From assembly GCA_030142905.1 (NCBI GenBank), contig JASJOG010000054.1:1-64000 (forward strand): DNA of 64,000 nucleotides, given 5' to 3'. Source of the stretch: Heliopora coerulea (taxonomy: Eukaryota; Cnidaria; Anthozoa; Scleralcyonacea; Helioporidae). The position numbers were made by a program, and so were the translations under genes. Shown in pieces: positions 55,266 through 64,000 of the stretch; within the stretch, counting starts at the first letter, position 1; each line of letters starts with the position of its first letter. Below the pieces are notes generated by a model. It was not told where the DNA came from. It was given only the letters and a program-made list of their open reading frames with translations, and made no database searches.

Positions 55266-58103
55266 TCAAAGTTCATCATGCATTCGATTCATCCCCCATC
55301 TTTCAATGAGTGTTTCAACTGCATCCCAGTTGACTACTTTCCACCAGTCCTCTAAGTATGCGGCTCGATTGTTCTGGTGCTTCAAGTAATATGCGTGCTC
55401 CCACACGTCAACCACGAGGATTGGATACAAGCTTTGCGCAAACGGAGTGTCTTGTCCCAACAACGAAGTCAGTGCAACGAAATTATTCAGGTTGGGATCC
55501 ACACAAATCCAGAGATTACCAGAACCGAAAATGCCCAAAGCCTCGTGTTTCACCCATTTTTCAAACCTTTCTAATGTTTCGAAAGTATTCTCCGCCAACC
55601 AACTCATCATCATGCCAGGTTCTCGCATTGTGCCGTTGGGGTTAGGGCTCATGGTGGACACGTACAGAGAATGGCTGAAGTAACTTCATGATTGAATAGA
55701 AGAAAAACATCAGTTAGTTTCTACGTGGAATCATAGGAAGGGGTTTAACTATCTGGGAGTAGTAACTTAACCAAAAAAAGCGAAAACAAGGTGCTGAGAT
55801 TTCAAGCGAACGCCCATCATAAATGCCATTTGACTATGATGAATATCTAATGCTCTATATAATACAAACTATGATAAGGGGTGTTGGTGGCACAGTCGTA
55901 GTGCACTTGTCTCACACCACTGTGACTAGGGTTTGATTATGGCTCCGTGCAGTTATGTGATTAAAGTTACCTTGGTCACATGTGAGAAGTGTGAGTTTGA
56001 CTCTACCAACTTAAGCATCGCAGGTTTTCAATGGGTACTCCGGTTTTTTCCTGTAGTAATACTAGACCCATGAGGGGTGGCCCTGACTGGACCTCTAGGG
56101 AGAACAGCTTAGCTAACTGATAGGGTTATCCAGCATAAATAAAAACACTTATATTGAGGGCTTGCAATCTTCGACTCTTATGAAGAGCTTTTTTCTGGTA
56201 TTTGACTCCAATGAAGGGCTTCTACTTGAAACTGCCTTTTCTTTTTCTATAACATTCCAGAAACAGGAAAATGCATTCTGTGACCTTGAATTCTTCACCC
56301 CCATTCCAGATACCCACTCCCCTGGCTATGTGGTACTGCTGCATTCCAACTAGTTCAAATCCAATGAGAAACAGCAATTGAGGAAGTAACTTATCTTGAA
56401 GGATTACAATCTATAGCATGATGTATGCTATTTCACACCATCCCCAATACAAATTGCTGGTACACTATTGGTATGAACTAGGCCACAGATTACAATGGTA
56501 AGAATTGAGGTCTGGATATGTCCAGAGGAAAGCCTTTCATTCTATGTGGGCCGACAGCTCTGTGCTAATGGCCAGCCATGCAACATGGTGCAAATGTAAG
56601 CATGGTAGCAGACTTTAAATAGGTTTGTCAAAGCAAAACAATCTGTATTTTTCTTTCATTTCCACAAATCAGCTTGCTGGTAAGTACAAGACAGCTTGCC
56701 TGAGACTGGTAATGACTACCAAACATCGAGTATTAAGATGGGTGCCAGTGACATAGTCCTGACTCACGTACAGTACAAGCCAAGTATGAAGGGTTAGGAT
56801 GTGGTCAAGCATCCAACTGTTAAGTGTAACAGTATTCTAGATAAACTGAGTATCAAGTTTATGTACCAGGGAATACAAAATAAATCCAATATTGTAATAT
56901 TATAATATCTATTTAGTTTGTATTCTTTGGGTAAAGAAAAGCATTAATAACAGATTTGAATTTCTTTAGCCATTCCTCTAAGTACAGGATAAAAATAATA
57001 TCAATATGCATGAATTAACAGTAAATCCTAACCAGTCTGGAACAGTTACAATTTCAAGCAGAGAAACAAGAATCTATACATGAGCTGAGGGCTGAATTCT
57101 AACCTGTCATTTTGAGCCAAGTATCAACTTGAGTGTTGGTGACACAACTCTCAACAATATTCAAGCTGAGTGTTATACTCAAGTATCCAATCAGCTGATA
57201 TTGGTTGGGGGGGGGGGCTCTTACCAAACCTCCAGGGAGTACAATTACTTGAACTTGATACAGTCACCCAGTATTAAATTAACCCATGGAGGGGCAAGGG
57301 TACACTTTAAAACCTTATTCTGGCTTCTATCAGGTGATCTTATTAAGCATAGTGCCCCTTAATGGGTTAATAAATGATACTTAGGTGGACAGCAACAACT
57401 TGTTAGTAACACCTTGACCAAATTACAACATCAGTGGAATTTATTGAAATTTGTTCAAAGACCTTATAGAAGCCTGTTGCACAAAAATTTTGTCACAAGC
57501 AGCGCGAATTTAACCAGTGTTGGTGATCAGGTAAGCACTTACCCTCCAGCATGATTCCTCAAATCATGCTGCCATTCTGTTGGGACTTTATCGATTTGTT
57601 TCAGAATTTCCACAAGAGATTCCGACGCCAATTCTTTTTCTTTCCCCTGAAAATTTAAAGCATATATTCGTAGTGTTACCATGACAAAGCAAGCTACAAA
57701 GCCTTTGTGTAGCAAAGTTACTGAACAATGATCCCTTTGTTCAAACAACTGCTTCATTCAATAATTAAAATTCACAAACGTTCCCAATATTGCCGATAAG
57801 CAGACTAGCAATTGCATCCCAGGAAATACGTGCGTCTTTTAACCAACTCACCGATGCTCTCCACTCTTTTAAGAGCTCATTTAACCTTTTCACGTGGGCT
57901 GCATGGTGACCAAGATGGCGCAACTTCAACGTCGCCTCGTCGATAAAAGGCTCGAGCGCACTGTACTTGTAAGGCATCCTAGGTAAGGTATACACTTCAT
58001 GCTTCTTTAAGAATGCTTCCTCGTAAGGAGCAACCGACTGCGCCCTAAAGCAACATAAGCAAAAGAGCACAAACACCAGCCAAACCTCTCCCATCTTCGT
58101 CAT
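55266..58103 (-). CDS. ER-targeted Fe/Mn superoxide dismutase-like protein with altered metal ligand
   Basis: Three phase-consistent exons: 58103-57852, 57646-57543 and 55683-55266, giving 257 residues. I start at the ATG at 58103 because a signal peptide follows (VWLVFVLFCLCCFRAQSVA); the frame is open to 58196. The SOD fold is clear: YTLPRMPYKYSALEPFIDEA, GHHAAHVKRLN, NHAGGYFSHSLYV and DVWEHAYYLKHQNNRAAYLE. Metal ligands: His123, Asp211 and His215 are present, but the first (His26 of human SOD2, in LHHSKHH) is Arg62 (LRHLGHH). The Tyr34 equivalent is His70, and the WGW near the active site is NLW. The protein ends in HDEL, so it should be retained in the ER, unusual for this mitochondrial family. 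Dismutase activity is uncertain. A second acceptor, nine bases into exon 3, would delete YFS. Confidence 0.85.
55870..56155 (+). repeat. tRNA-derived SINE in the SOD-like gene's intron 2
   Basis: A box-like tggcacagtcgtagtgc and B box-like gggtttgattatgg in a tRNA-like head, followed by a body with gggtactccggttttttcct and gtggccctgactggacctct, and an A-rich end (ataaataaaaacactt). Confidence 0.6.
56160..57540. other. Remainder of SOD-like intron 2
   Basis: Holds a short poly-G run (57208-57217) and unassigned repeat-like DNA; no exon is needed here, since exons 2 and 3 join in phase. Confidence 0.5.
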
Positions 58104-58199
58104 GCTGCGGCAAAGCCGCGATTCCGCTACACTGTGGTTTTGTTCTGTGTAGCTGTTCTGTCTATCAAAGTACCCGTTATATAAAGTTTGAGCCACTAA

Positions 58200-58525
58200 T
58201 GCTTTTGCTCAGCGGAACAAAAGTAGTAATAAAGTTTGAACTCAAGATTTTAATCATTTTATTTCACTCTGGAAAGACGTAAAACTCGTGGTAGTTGATA
58301 AAATTTCTATCCAGAACGCGGTAATAAGAGAACCTCATGAATAATGCATGGCTCACAGTGTGTATAAATACACTCAAGCATTCGTTAACGCAAACATTTT
58401 TAGAAAGAACACTCTTGATAAAGCTTTCATAATTTTTTTGAGGCCAACACTTCGAGCAGGTGTTTACTGTGCGTCTCAAATACTTAACTCTTTTCGGTTC
58501 GTACCTAGTCAGCCTTTTCATTTTA
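58200..58525. other. Upstream flank of the SOD-like gene
   Basis: Non-coding; the promoter of the minus-strand SOD-like gene should be near 58110-58300, but no element is assigned. Confidence 0.4.
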
Positions 58526-58590
58526 CTCTTGCTAACGCCAGTTTACTTCACTCGTCAAGGTGAGACGTCTTGAACACCAAAGGGTTAAAT
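58520..58590 (-). repeat. Hairpin-core dispersed repeat, single unit
   Basis: Contains ttttactcttgctaacgcca and actcgtcaaggtgagacgtc, ending in aaagggttaa, as in 50925-51145. Confidence 0.75.
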
Positions 58591-58599
58591 GTTCTTATC

Positions 58600-59390
58600 T
58601 CGCACTCCTGCTATTTCTAATGCCACGGTCCATACAATGATGATGATTCCTCATTCTAGAATTGGACTTGGTATTCAGTATTAATTATCAGTATTGTTCG
58701 AACAAGATCTGGTTGAAAAGACATCCAAAATGTACTGTCGGCCATCGAGCACATGCCCAAAAACGTCTTGCATCCATGATTCTGTTCGTACTGAAGCAAA
58801 GAAACGTTGAGGCGGTTGAGCGAAGGATTTTTGTGTTGACGCAAAGCCGAATCATAAAGTTCGGTTCCGCGGTGGTCAGCTATCCTTAACGAATCAATTG
58901 GTTTGTGAGCTAATCCGTTGATGTTTTAACGCCGATTTTTGAAAGACCAACTCAGTATCGCTAAGAATCCGAGCATATCCTGTTCCATTTAACAATCAAG
59001 TATATCAATTGATTTCAAAGACATCAGTTTTTTCAAAAACGTTTGTTGATGAACTTCAACCAAAATGAATTATTTAAATCTGCCTAGAAACTAACGTTGT
59101 TCATTCGTACTCCTTGAATCACATGTTATTTTTTGTGCTTGTTATAAAATTTGAATTTTATGATCACGTTGCCAAGGCAAGTTTGATGGGCGCGTCAGGA
59201 ATGAAAGCCAAAAAACTGACGTTGTTTTCGACCACGTCATGTGCTTGGACGTGGCGTTTAACAGCTCATATCAATAGTTTGTTTTAATGTAGACAGTCAT
59301 TGCGTCCAAGCAGATTGAAGGAGTAAAAGAAACATCCAGATTTGGTTTGTTTTTGGCGTTTGTCTTTTTTTATTCCCACTTAAGTATTTC
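58600..59390. other. Non-coding interval upstream of the FKBP-like gene
   Basis: No gene recognised. The last 150 bases should include the FKBP-like promoter and 5' UTR. Confidence 0.4.
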
Positions 59391-59393
59391 TTC

Positions 59394-62300
59394 ATGGCCT
59401 CACGGTCAGCGCTCGTCTGCTCCCTTTTGGTCTTTGTGGGTTTCACCATTATCAAAGGCGAAGAAGAACGTGGGTTTGGAGTTGGTCTTGTGCACAAACC
59501 AACAAACTGTAAGCGAGTGACAAAACGTGGTGACCACATCGCTGTGAAATACAACGGAACTTTCGTTGATGGCTCTACTTATGTTCCTACAAGGTAATTT
59601 TGCCTCAGAGAGAGCGTACTTTCTTCGCGCACTTTCTTATTACTGTCAGTCACCATACGGACAATGCATGACAACCTTTAGCAGAGGATAACAAGGGAAC
59701 CAAGCATTTTTTCGTGCCGCTCGCGAATGAAGCTTTGTCTTTCTGCATATGCCACAGAGTTTGCAAAGATTTCACAAGTGTACGGTAGGCAGTCTGGCTA
59801 GCAATTGAATGAAAATTTTTGACTTCCAAAACTGCTGTCTTTGACTCAGTATCATAGATTTATAAATATCAACTGCCACCAAGGATCAAATAAGAAGTGG
59901 TCAAATTTCTTGTTTGTGCTTAACTTAACAGAAAAGAGTCGATTATCGAGTTTGATAATTGCAACGCATCAATGATGCAGACTCCTAGGTTTACAAAATC
60001 CACGTTTTAACATATCAAAACCATTCTCATGGCAGCAAAACATTGTACGATGTGAAACCACAACCCAGTTAGACATACAACTGAAGGGTGGACAGACCAA
60101 CTCGTGAAACTACAACATTTTCCCCGAACGAGTTACCCCTTCCGGACTGGAATTCTCCCCTTGACAAGTAAAATTGACTGGCGTTAGCCAGAGTAAAATA
60201 GTAGAATACATGGTCCATCGGGATGGCTTTAACCGTTTTACAAACAGGTTTGTCTTCCGTGTTTGTTGTAAACAAAATAAGAGCAAAACATACAATAATA
60301 CTTCAAGAAAGAGCTAAAAAAATTGAAGTGAATGTGAGTCAACCCCCTTAATCCATCAGTAAGATTAGCTGTAAACTGAACACTAAACAGATAAAGTAAA
60401 TGGTTTGAACCTGGGAGAATCGTGACATGTTTGAGGAAGTTGATCGTCCAGGTTAGTGTAGTCTTGAGAAAGACTGTTGGTTGAAGTGACTGACGTTTCG
60501 ACAGCCTTAGCGGCGGTCATCTTCAGTCAAGAGTTTTGACTCTGAAGATGACCGCCGCTAAGGCTGTCGAAACGTCAGTCACTTCAACCAACAGTCTTTC
60601 TCAAGACTACACTAACCTGGACGATCAACTTCCTCAAACATAACACTAAACAGATTCCTGGATTTTCCACAAAATCCTATCCATTAAGCTGTCTAAGATT
60701 GTAAAATTGTAATGTTTCTGACGAAGACCAAATCTTTCGTCAAGTCGAAATCATAACTCCGATTACCCAATGATATTAGCATCGGTGCTGTAAAGTGTTG
60801 CAAATTGCAATCAAATATGACACAAAACTTTTAAGAATATCGCTTTCAAAAGTACCACGGGCCCTGCGAGCAGTTTTTCAGATTTTTTCGTGTTTCCAAT
60901 AATATTATCGTTTAACCATATTTAACTTATTGTGTTGCTTTTAATTGTAGTAAGAAGCCTTTTGAGTTTACCCTCGGTGAAGGTCAAGTAATAGCTGGAT
61001 GGGATTTAGGTCTTTTGGGAATGTGCATTGGAGAGATCCGACAACTTGTAGTACCGTCTCACGTTGCGTACGGAAAATGGCCTGCAGGCGACAAAGTGCC
61101 CCCAAAATCGACTCTCGAGTTCTTCGTCGAGTTGCTGCAGATAAAAGACTCATTTAGTGAAAGGGAAATGGTTTCGGATACGTTCTCTTCGATTGACAGC
61201 AATGGAGATAACATGTTGTCCAACGAAGAGGTATATTATTTAAGAAAGTGAAATTTTCGTATATTGGCTTTATGTCGCTCATTGGACTTTGAAGTACACA
61301 ATTTCAAAGCGCCACATTGAGAACCTTAAGGGCCATTTACACTTGCGATTTGGGAAGTTCCGATTGTCATCCTGGTGTATGCAATACACCAGGATGATTC
61401 TTATGATTCGCTGCTATTTCTCCTTTATGTTCTCATCGGTTTAATACATACTCCAGGATGTCAATCGCAAGGCACAAAATTGCGCGTGTGAACAACCCTT
61501 TAAGCATTAATTGAGCAAGTTATAACTCTTTACCGGCAGGACCTCTCCCCTTGACAATTAAAATTATTATTATATTATATTTTATATTATATTTATATTA
61601 TTTATATTATATTATAATTATTATGTTATATTCAAATATTATTATATTATATTATATTTTCACAAGTAAAATTGTCTGGCATCAGCCAAAGTAAAATAAT
61701 GCTAGTATTATCTCGCTGAGAAACAGTTAAAATTAATTGGGCTGGTTACAACTCCTTCCCTGCGGGCAGGACCACTGAGAAGGGGGCTAGCCGGGGCAAC
61801 TTTCCGGGGCTCCCCCCCGCCAGCAAGAGGCGGATAGGATAAATATGGGATAAATTAATTTTAGACATACTCATATATTTTCGAACAGTCAATAAATACC
61901 ATTTATACAATAGTAATGCGCGTAAAAATTTGCTCCAAATCCCCAATTCCTCTGACGTCAGAAACACTTAAGTTCTCCGCGACCCTACCTTCCCGTGGCC
62001 CCGTCCTGGGTCCCCGCCGTCTGCCAGCGGAAGCTCTCCCTCTGACGTGTAAAATCGTCTGGTGTTAGCCAGGGTAAAATAATGCAAGTCTTATATTTCG
62101 AAGATTTCACTTAACCATTGTAGTGCAGTTAAATATATCCCGCCGGAAAGAGCTAAACTCATGGCGTGCCTGGGCGACGTGACATTTTGATCTGATGCTA
62201 CAAAAATGGGGCATGATTGCTTCGTGTTGCACTATCGGCATGTAGTTGCATGTTGTCACAAAGGTGTGCAGCTTTAGTGTTAATTCTTTCTAGCGGGAGC

Positions 62301-63042
62301 TCTCCCTTGGACGAGTAAAAGTGTCTGGACTTAGTCAGAGTAAAATAATAGAAGTCTTATCCCACCGGGAAAGCGATAACCCTTTTCCGGCAGGATGACT
62401 CGATCCCCTTGCCAAGTAAAACTATCTGGCGTTAGCCACAGTAAAATAATAGAAGACTGATCTTACCGACTGTTAATTGACGTCTCACCTTGCAGGGGCG
62501 GATCCAGAATTTTGAGAAAGGGGGGAGGGCAAAATTTTTTTCACAAATTCATGCCACCATTTGCAGTTTTAGTGGAAGAACTTTTATGAGGTATTTGTTT
62601 GAATTTGAGTTTCTTCTACTCAAAATTTATTTTCTTTGCTGTTGGTTCCGAATCTCTTGGTCGACATGCTTAATGTTTGTGTTTTGTAACCAAGCCAAAA
62701 GTCACATGACAGCTAATCAAAAAGGAGGGCGCGCGTCCAACGCGCCCCCGTCTAAATCCGCCGCTGGCTTGACAAGTAGAATCGTTTGGCGTAAGCCAGG
62801 ATAAATTAAAAGAACAATCCTGGTAGGAAAGAGTCGAAACAAATTCGGGAAAAAATTATCCTTTATTTCTTCTTATGTAGGTTGCTCGCTTCTTGAAGAA
62901 ACAGAATTACCCAGATGGTCCAGGAGAGAAAAGCCATTCTCATCTTATCCGGGAAATTTTTCTGGAGGAAGACAAGAATAAGGATGGGAGCATCTCGCAT
63001 ATAGAGTTTTCTGGGCCTAAAAAGTATCTGGGTGATCTTTAG
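59394..63042 (+). CDS. FKBP7/FKBP14-like ER immunophilin with two EF-hands
   Basis: Three phase-consistent exons, 59394-59593, 60951-61230 and 62881-63042, encode 213 residues, close to human FKBP14. A signal peptide ([17 protein letters not shown]) is followed by the FK506-binding prolyl isomerase domain: [31 protein letters not shown] with Trp84, and VAYG. The Phe-Asp pair that follows the DG turn in FKBP12 (F36, D37) is Tyr63-Val64, so isomerase activity or drug binding may be reduced. Two canonical EF-hand loops follow: [12 protein letters not shown] (149-160) and [12 protein letters not shown] (191-202). The C-terminus is KKYLGDL, not the HDEL/HEEL expected in FKBP7/14, so retention may be weak or rely on a partner. 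By homology it would help fold collagen-like or other secretory proteins in the ER. Introns carry a perfect fold-back element, hairpin-core repeats and a MITE. Confidence 0.9.
60125..60240 (+). repeat. Hairpin-core dispersed repeat, single unit in FKBP-like intron 1
   Basis: Reads ctccccttgacaagtaaaat, then the palindrome ctggcgttagccag (60178-60191), then agtaaaatagtag. This is the clearest single unit of the family. Confidence 0.85.
60393..60641 (-). repeat. Hairpin retroposon with near-perfect 100-bp arms and 14-bp target duplication
   Basis: Direct repeats aacactaaacagat at 60379-60392 and 60642-60655. A tail of about 34 bases (aatggtttgaacctgggaga) precedes a palindrome whose arms (60427 to about 60528 and about 60538 to 60641) are almost exact inverses, for example ctgacgtttcgacagcctta and taaggctgtcgaaacgtcag. 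There is no coding frame. It is the young relative of the element around 100-800. It would form a long hairpin in the FKBP-like pre-mRNA. Confidence 0.85.
61556..61665. repeat. (ATT/ATATT)n AT-rich simple repeat
   Basis: Imperfect array of attat and tatatt words. Confidence 0.85.
62493..62766. mobile_element. hAT-like MITE in FKBP-like intron 2
   Basis: Left end caggggcggatccagaattt and right end tctaaatccgccgctg are inverted copies with few differences. The right side also carries the usual C-rich gcgcgtccaacgcgccccc. There is no transposase frame. The short word cttg borders both sides, but a full 8-bp target duplication is not clear. It interrupts a hairpin-core unit (ctcacctt before, gcttgacaagtagaat after). 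Confidence 0.7.
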
Positions 63043-63204
63043 ATCGCTAAGAATTCCTAGTCTGTGACATTTTTTTTAAATGGATAATATATTGAACCTT
63101 GACTTACAATTTAAACTCTTGTATTTATAAGTTTTGTTTATTTGAAAAATTAAACTTGAAATTTTAATTAGTCGTCTTCAGTGTTTTTCTTTCCGCTATG
63201 ATAA

Positions 63205-63400
63205 TGAGGAGGAAGGAAGGAAGAAAGAAAGGAAGGAAGGAAGGAAGGAAGAAAGGAAAGAAAGAAAGAAAGAAAGAATAATGGAAGGATAGACAGAAAG
63301 GATAGGAAGAAGGAAGGAAATATAAGAAGGACAGATAGATGGAAGGAAGCACGGAAAGGACGAAGGCAAGAAGGCGAAAAGGAATGAAGGATGATAGAAC
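63205..63400. repeat. (GGAA/GAAA)n purine microsatellite
   Basis: Arrays of ggaa and gaaa with interruptions to about 63400, in the 3' flank of the FKBP-like gene. The Phe/Ser/Leu-rich frames on the minus strand are by-products. Confidence 0.9.
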
Positions 63401-63469
63401 AAAGGAAGAATATTCAGATGGATAGGTGAAACAAGCCAGCTAGCAAATAAGTAACTTAGCTAAAAAGCA

Positions 63470-64000
63470 AGCATGTTTGTCAGCAAGCAAGAAAGCATGC
63501 AAGTTTGCAAACAAACAAACAAAGAAATCAACGAACAAAAGAAAACAAACATACAAACATACATACAAACCACATCTAGACACATACAAACCAAAATTCC
63601 TTGCGCAGAGGTCTGGGTATGCTCCCTTTACTTCGTCACCGCCATTGAACTCTAATAAGACTTCGGTCTTTTTAGAGTTTAATGGTCATCACTCACCAGG
63701 CACACGACCATTGACATGACGGACGAAACAGAAAACCTTTTAGTAAAATGCAATTTAAACACCGAAAAGTCGACAAACTATCACCGTTTAATCACTGGAG
63801 GGATAGCTCTTGTATTAGTCGATATTCTATGGGTTGGATCAGCAGAATTATCCGATGTAGGTGATGTCGTGTGAAACAAATATTTCGTATCTACAGTAGT
63901 CAGCTTTGATCTGCTGTATGTACAGTACCGGTGGACGATACATTCTTACTTTTTTATCATTTGATTTCATGTAGTATATATTCCACAACGAGGGTTTTGA
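63470..64000. other. Window end, A-rich caaa/cata simple sequence then unassigned DNA
   Basis: About 63460-63590 is rich in caaacaaa and acatacaaa words. After 63600 nothing is recognised; the window ends without a clear gene. Confidence 0.5.

Larger units (their letters stand above)
61530..62830 (+). repeat. Hairpin-core dispersed repeat, about five tandem units in FKBP-like intron 2
   Basis: Each unit has a G/C-rich start (such as gcgggagctctccc), ttgacgagtaaaa, the hairpin tctggcgttagccaga with variants, agtaaaataatagaagtctt and a closing gggaaag. Hairpins lie at about 61676, 62058, 62324, 62426 and 62776. Between units 1 and 2 is an AT-rich stretch (61560-61665), and the fifth unit is split by a MITE at 62493. 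Confidence 0.85.

Noticed and set aside
55674..55683. Second acceptor of SOD-like exon 3 (start 55674)
   Set aside because: It would remove three residues (YFS) from the conserved AGG..NHS region; the upstream acceptor keeps the family's length. Alternative use is possible.
58103..58196. Longer N-terminus for the SOD-like protein from the ATG at 58196
   Set aside because: The 31 added residues would hide the signal peptide; the later ATG gives a standard leader.
1..64000. CRISPR arrays, bacterial operons or origins
   Set aside because: Introns, SINEs and signal-peptide genes show a eukaryotic nuclear window; no spaced identical repeats of CRISPR type are present.

Overview
This is a eukaryotic nuclear window, most likely from an anthozoan cnidarian (coral or sea anemone). 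That is an inference from its character: AT-rich DNA, compact multi-exon genes with GT-AG introns, many SINE-like and fold-back repeats, and metazoan secretory-pathway genes next to invertebrate-type gene families. There are no operons or bacterial signals. All gene models were spliced by hand from reading frames, splice sites and family knowledge; no search was run.

Left part (about 3.7-18.7 kb): a tandem segmental duplication of roughly 7 kb. Each copy carries one intact single-exon gene for a divergent DEDDh/Gfd2-like RNase H-fold protein (4143-5120 and 12248-13228, both minus). The copies have since received different repeat insertions. Between them lies a broken NADAR-domain gene (10616-11353), whose intact paralogue is at 34774-35556. 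A small ADP-ribosyltransferase-like gene (30473-30991, minus) lies 3.8 kb from the intact NADAR gene.

Middle (23.6-34.5 kb): a six-exon gene of a DDE-transposase-like plus C2H2 zinc-finger family, broken by a nonsense codon and a frameshift; the ART-like gene; a decayed integrase-core gene; and the intact NADAR gene with a basic, probably nuclear-targeting tail.

Right part (37.2-63.1 kb): genes for secreted or ER proteins. They are an eight-exon JmjC/EF-hand protein with a signal peptide and C-terminal HDEL (37253-44640, minus); two convergent folate-receptor-like proteins (49008-49598 plus; 51841-52434 minus); a three-exon Fe/Mn superoxide dismutase-like protein with signal peptide and HDEL whose first metal-ligand histidine is Arg (55266-58103, minus); and a three-exon FKBP7/14-like immunophilin with two EF-hands (59394-63042, plus). 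Together they suggest ER-lumen redox, folding and hydroxylation functions.

Repeats fill much of the rest. The most striking are palindromic (fold-back) elements, several carrying tRNA-like sequence, bounded by perfect or near-perfect 11-16 bp target-site duplications. That is the signature of LINE-type retroposition rather than DNA transposition. There are also hAT- and Harbinger-like MITEs, a dispersed repeat built on a short hairpin, and a 1.4 kb tetranucleotide satellite inside a JmjC intron.
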